DNA of 64,000 nucleotides, from the NCBI GenBank assembly GCA_963966185.1, contig CAWZYM010000151.1, positions 1,311,501 to 1,375,500 on the forward strand. The letters run 5' to 3'. Positions 63,510 to 64,000 of this stretch are shown here, one piece after another. The position numbers and the translations under genes were made by a program. Source of the DNA: Rhabditoides inermis. Taxonomy: Eukaryota > Nematoda > Chromadorea > Rhabditida > Rhabditidae. A model generated the notes under the pieces. It made no database searches. It was given only the letters and a program-made list of their open reading frames with translations, and was not told the origin of the DNA. Numbering within the stretch: position 1 is the stretch's first letter; the number at the start of each line of letters is the position of its first letter.

Positions 63510-64000
63510 AATCTCAGTTCTGTAACTTTTTTTGATAATTCAAAAATATATAGAAACTCCGAATAACGTAGATACGAAAAGAAATATGATAAATCTGTGA
63601 TATATGGTCGGTTATAGTTAGAACAAAGTCACATGTCAATGAATGGAGTGAAATGGTCACACATAAGCAATTCTCTCTCAAAAAAAGAATTAATCACACA
63701 CAAATATTTTGCGGTTTCCGTGAAAACTGCGAAATAATCATTGGAACATCAAGAGGAAAGAAACATCAACAAACTGACATGCAGTAGTCAACGTTTTCTA
63801 ACGAGATACAATCCGACATCATAAATGCATAATTATGTATTAGTACCGAATACAGTATTCAGAAAACATATTACATAACCATAAATATATGAATGACCTC
63901 TGATAAAAACGTGTTTCCGTGCGGGGAAATATATCTGTCAATAGTAAATGGGTACAACATGAATGTGAAATTATTTACGTAAAGAGCAGCTGACAACACG
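63510..64000. other. Upstream region of the srt-like gene
   Basis: AT-rich; no gene or repeat recognised to the window end. Confidence 0.5.

Overview
This is nuclear DNA from a nematode, most likely a free-living or insect-associated rhabditid or diplogastrid of clade V. The evidence is gene content: nematode chemoreceptors (srg- and srt-type), a cuticle collagen, a transthyretin-like protein, multi-CAP (venom-allergen-like) proteins and an F-box protein. Gene structure agrees, with short exons, introns mostly of 40-300 bp and TTTCAG-type 3' splice sites. No genus is named because nothing here fixes it. Coordinates come from reading exons by frame, splice phase and family similarity; none was checked by alignment or RNA.

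Layout. 818-7530: unit A of a tandem segmental duplication, with an intact srg-like receptor gene and a CAP-domain gene. 7531-10791: the 5' part of an LTR retrotransposon (LTR, primer site, BEL/Pao-type gag) on the minus strand, itself split by a long palindromic element and a tRNA-like insertion. 10799-17609: unit B. Its receptor gene has decayed, and its CAP gene keeps all 21 exons but has a one-base deletion. The copies are damaged in different places: A lost two CAP exons, B lost frame.

17627-26100: a TA-flanked MITE, a small secreted protein gene (+), then minus-strand genes for a tandem galectin, a small secreted Cys protein only about 80 bp upstream of it (operon-like), an F-box protein and an unrecognised 322-residue protein. 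26400-32970: a LINE remnant, a SUMO protease of the Ulp/SENP type with an in-frame tandem exon duplication, and an acidic protein fragment. 33180-42400: a 38-bp minisatellite and minus-strand genes for a Cys-rich/Gly-Pro-Phe-repeat secreted protein, a second srg-like receptor and a transthyretin-like protein.

43250-57470: a housekeeping block with cdk-4 (minus), divergent from a coiled-coil protein (+), then PCID2, an hnRNP A1 homologue and YIPF6 (all minus). The hnRNP-PCID2 pair has operon-like spacing. 57700-64000: a cuticle collagen (minus), a Cys-rich secreted protein (+) and an srt-type receptor (minus).

Two genome-wide habits stand out. Introns are loaded with (GA)n/(CT)n tracts that often start right at the donor or end right at the acceptor. 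At least four families of short inverted-repeat elements sit in TTAA target duplications, mostly inside introns. I found no wholly new biological system. The strongest leads are the reciprocal decay of the duplicated CAP genes, microsatellite-linked exon loss, the TTAA element set and the duplicated protease exons.
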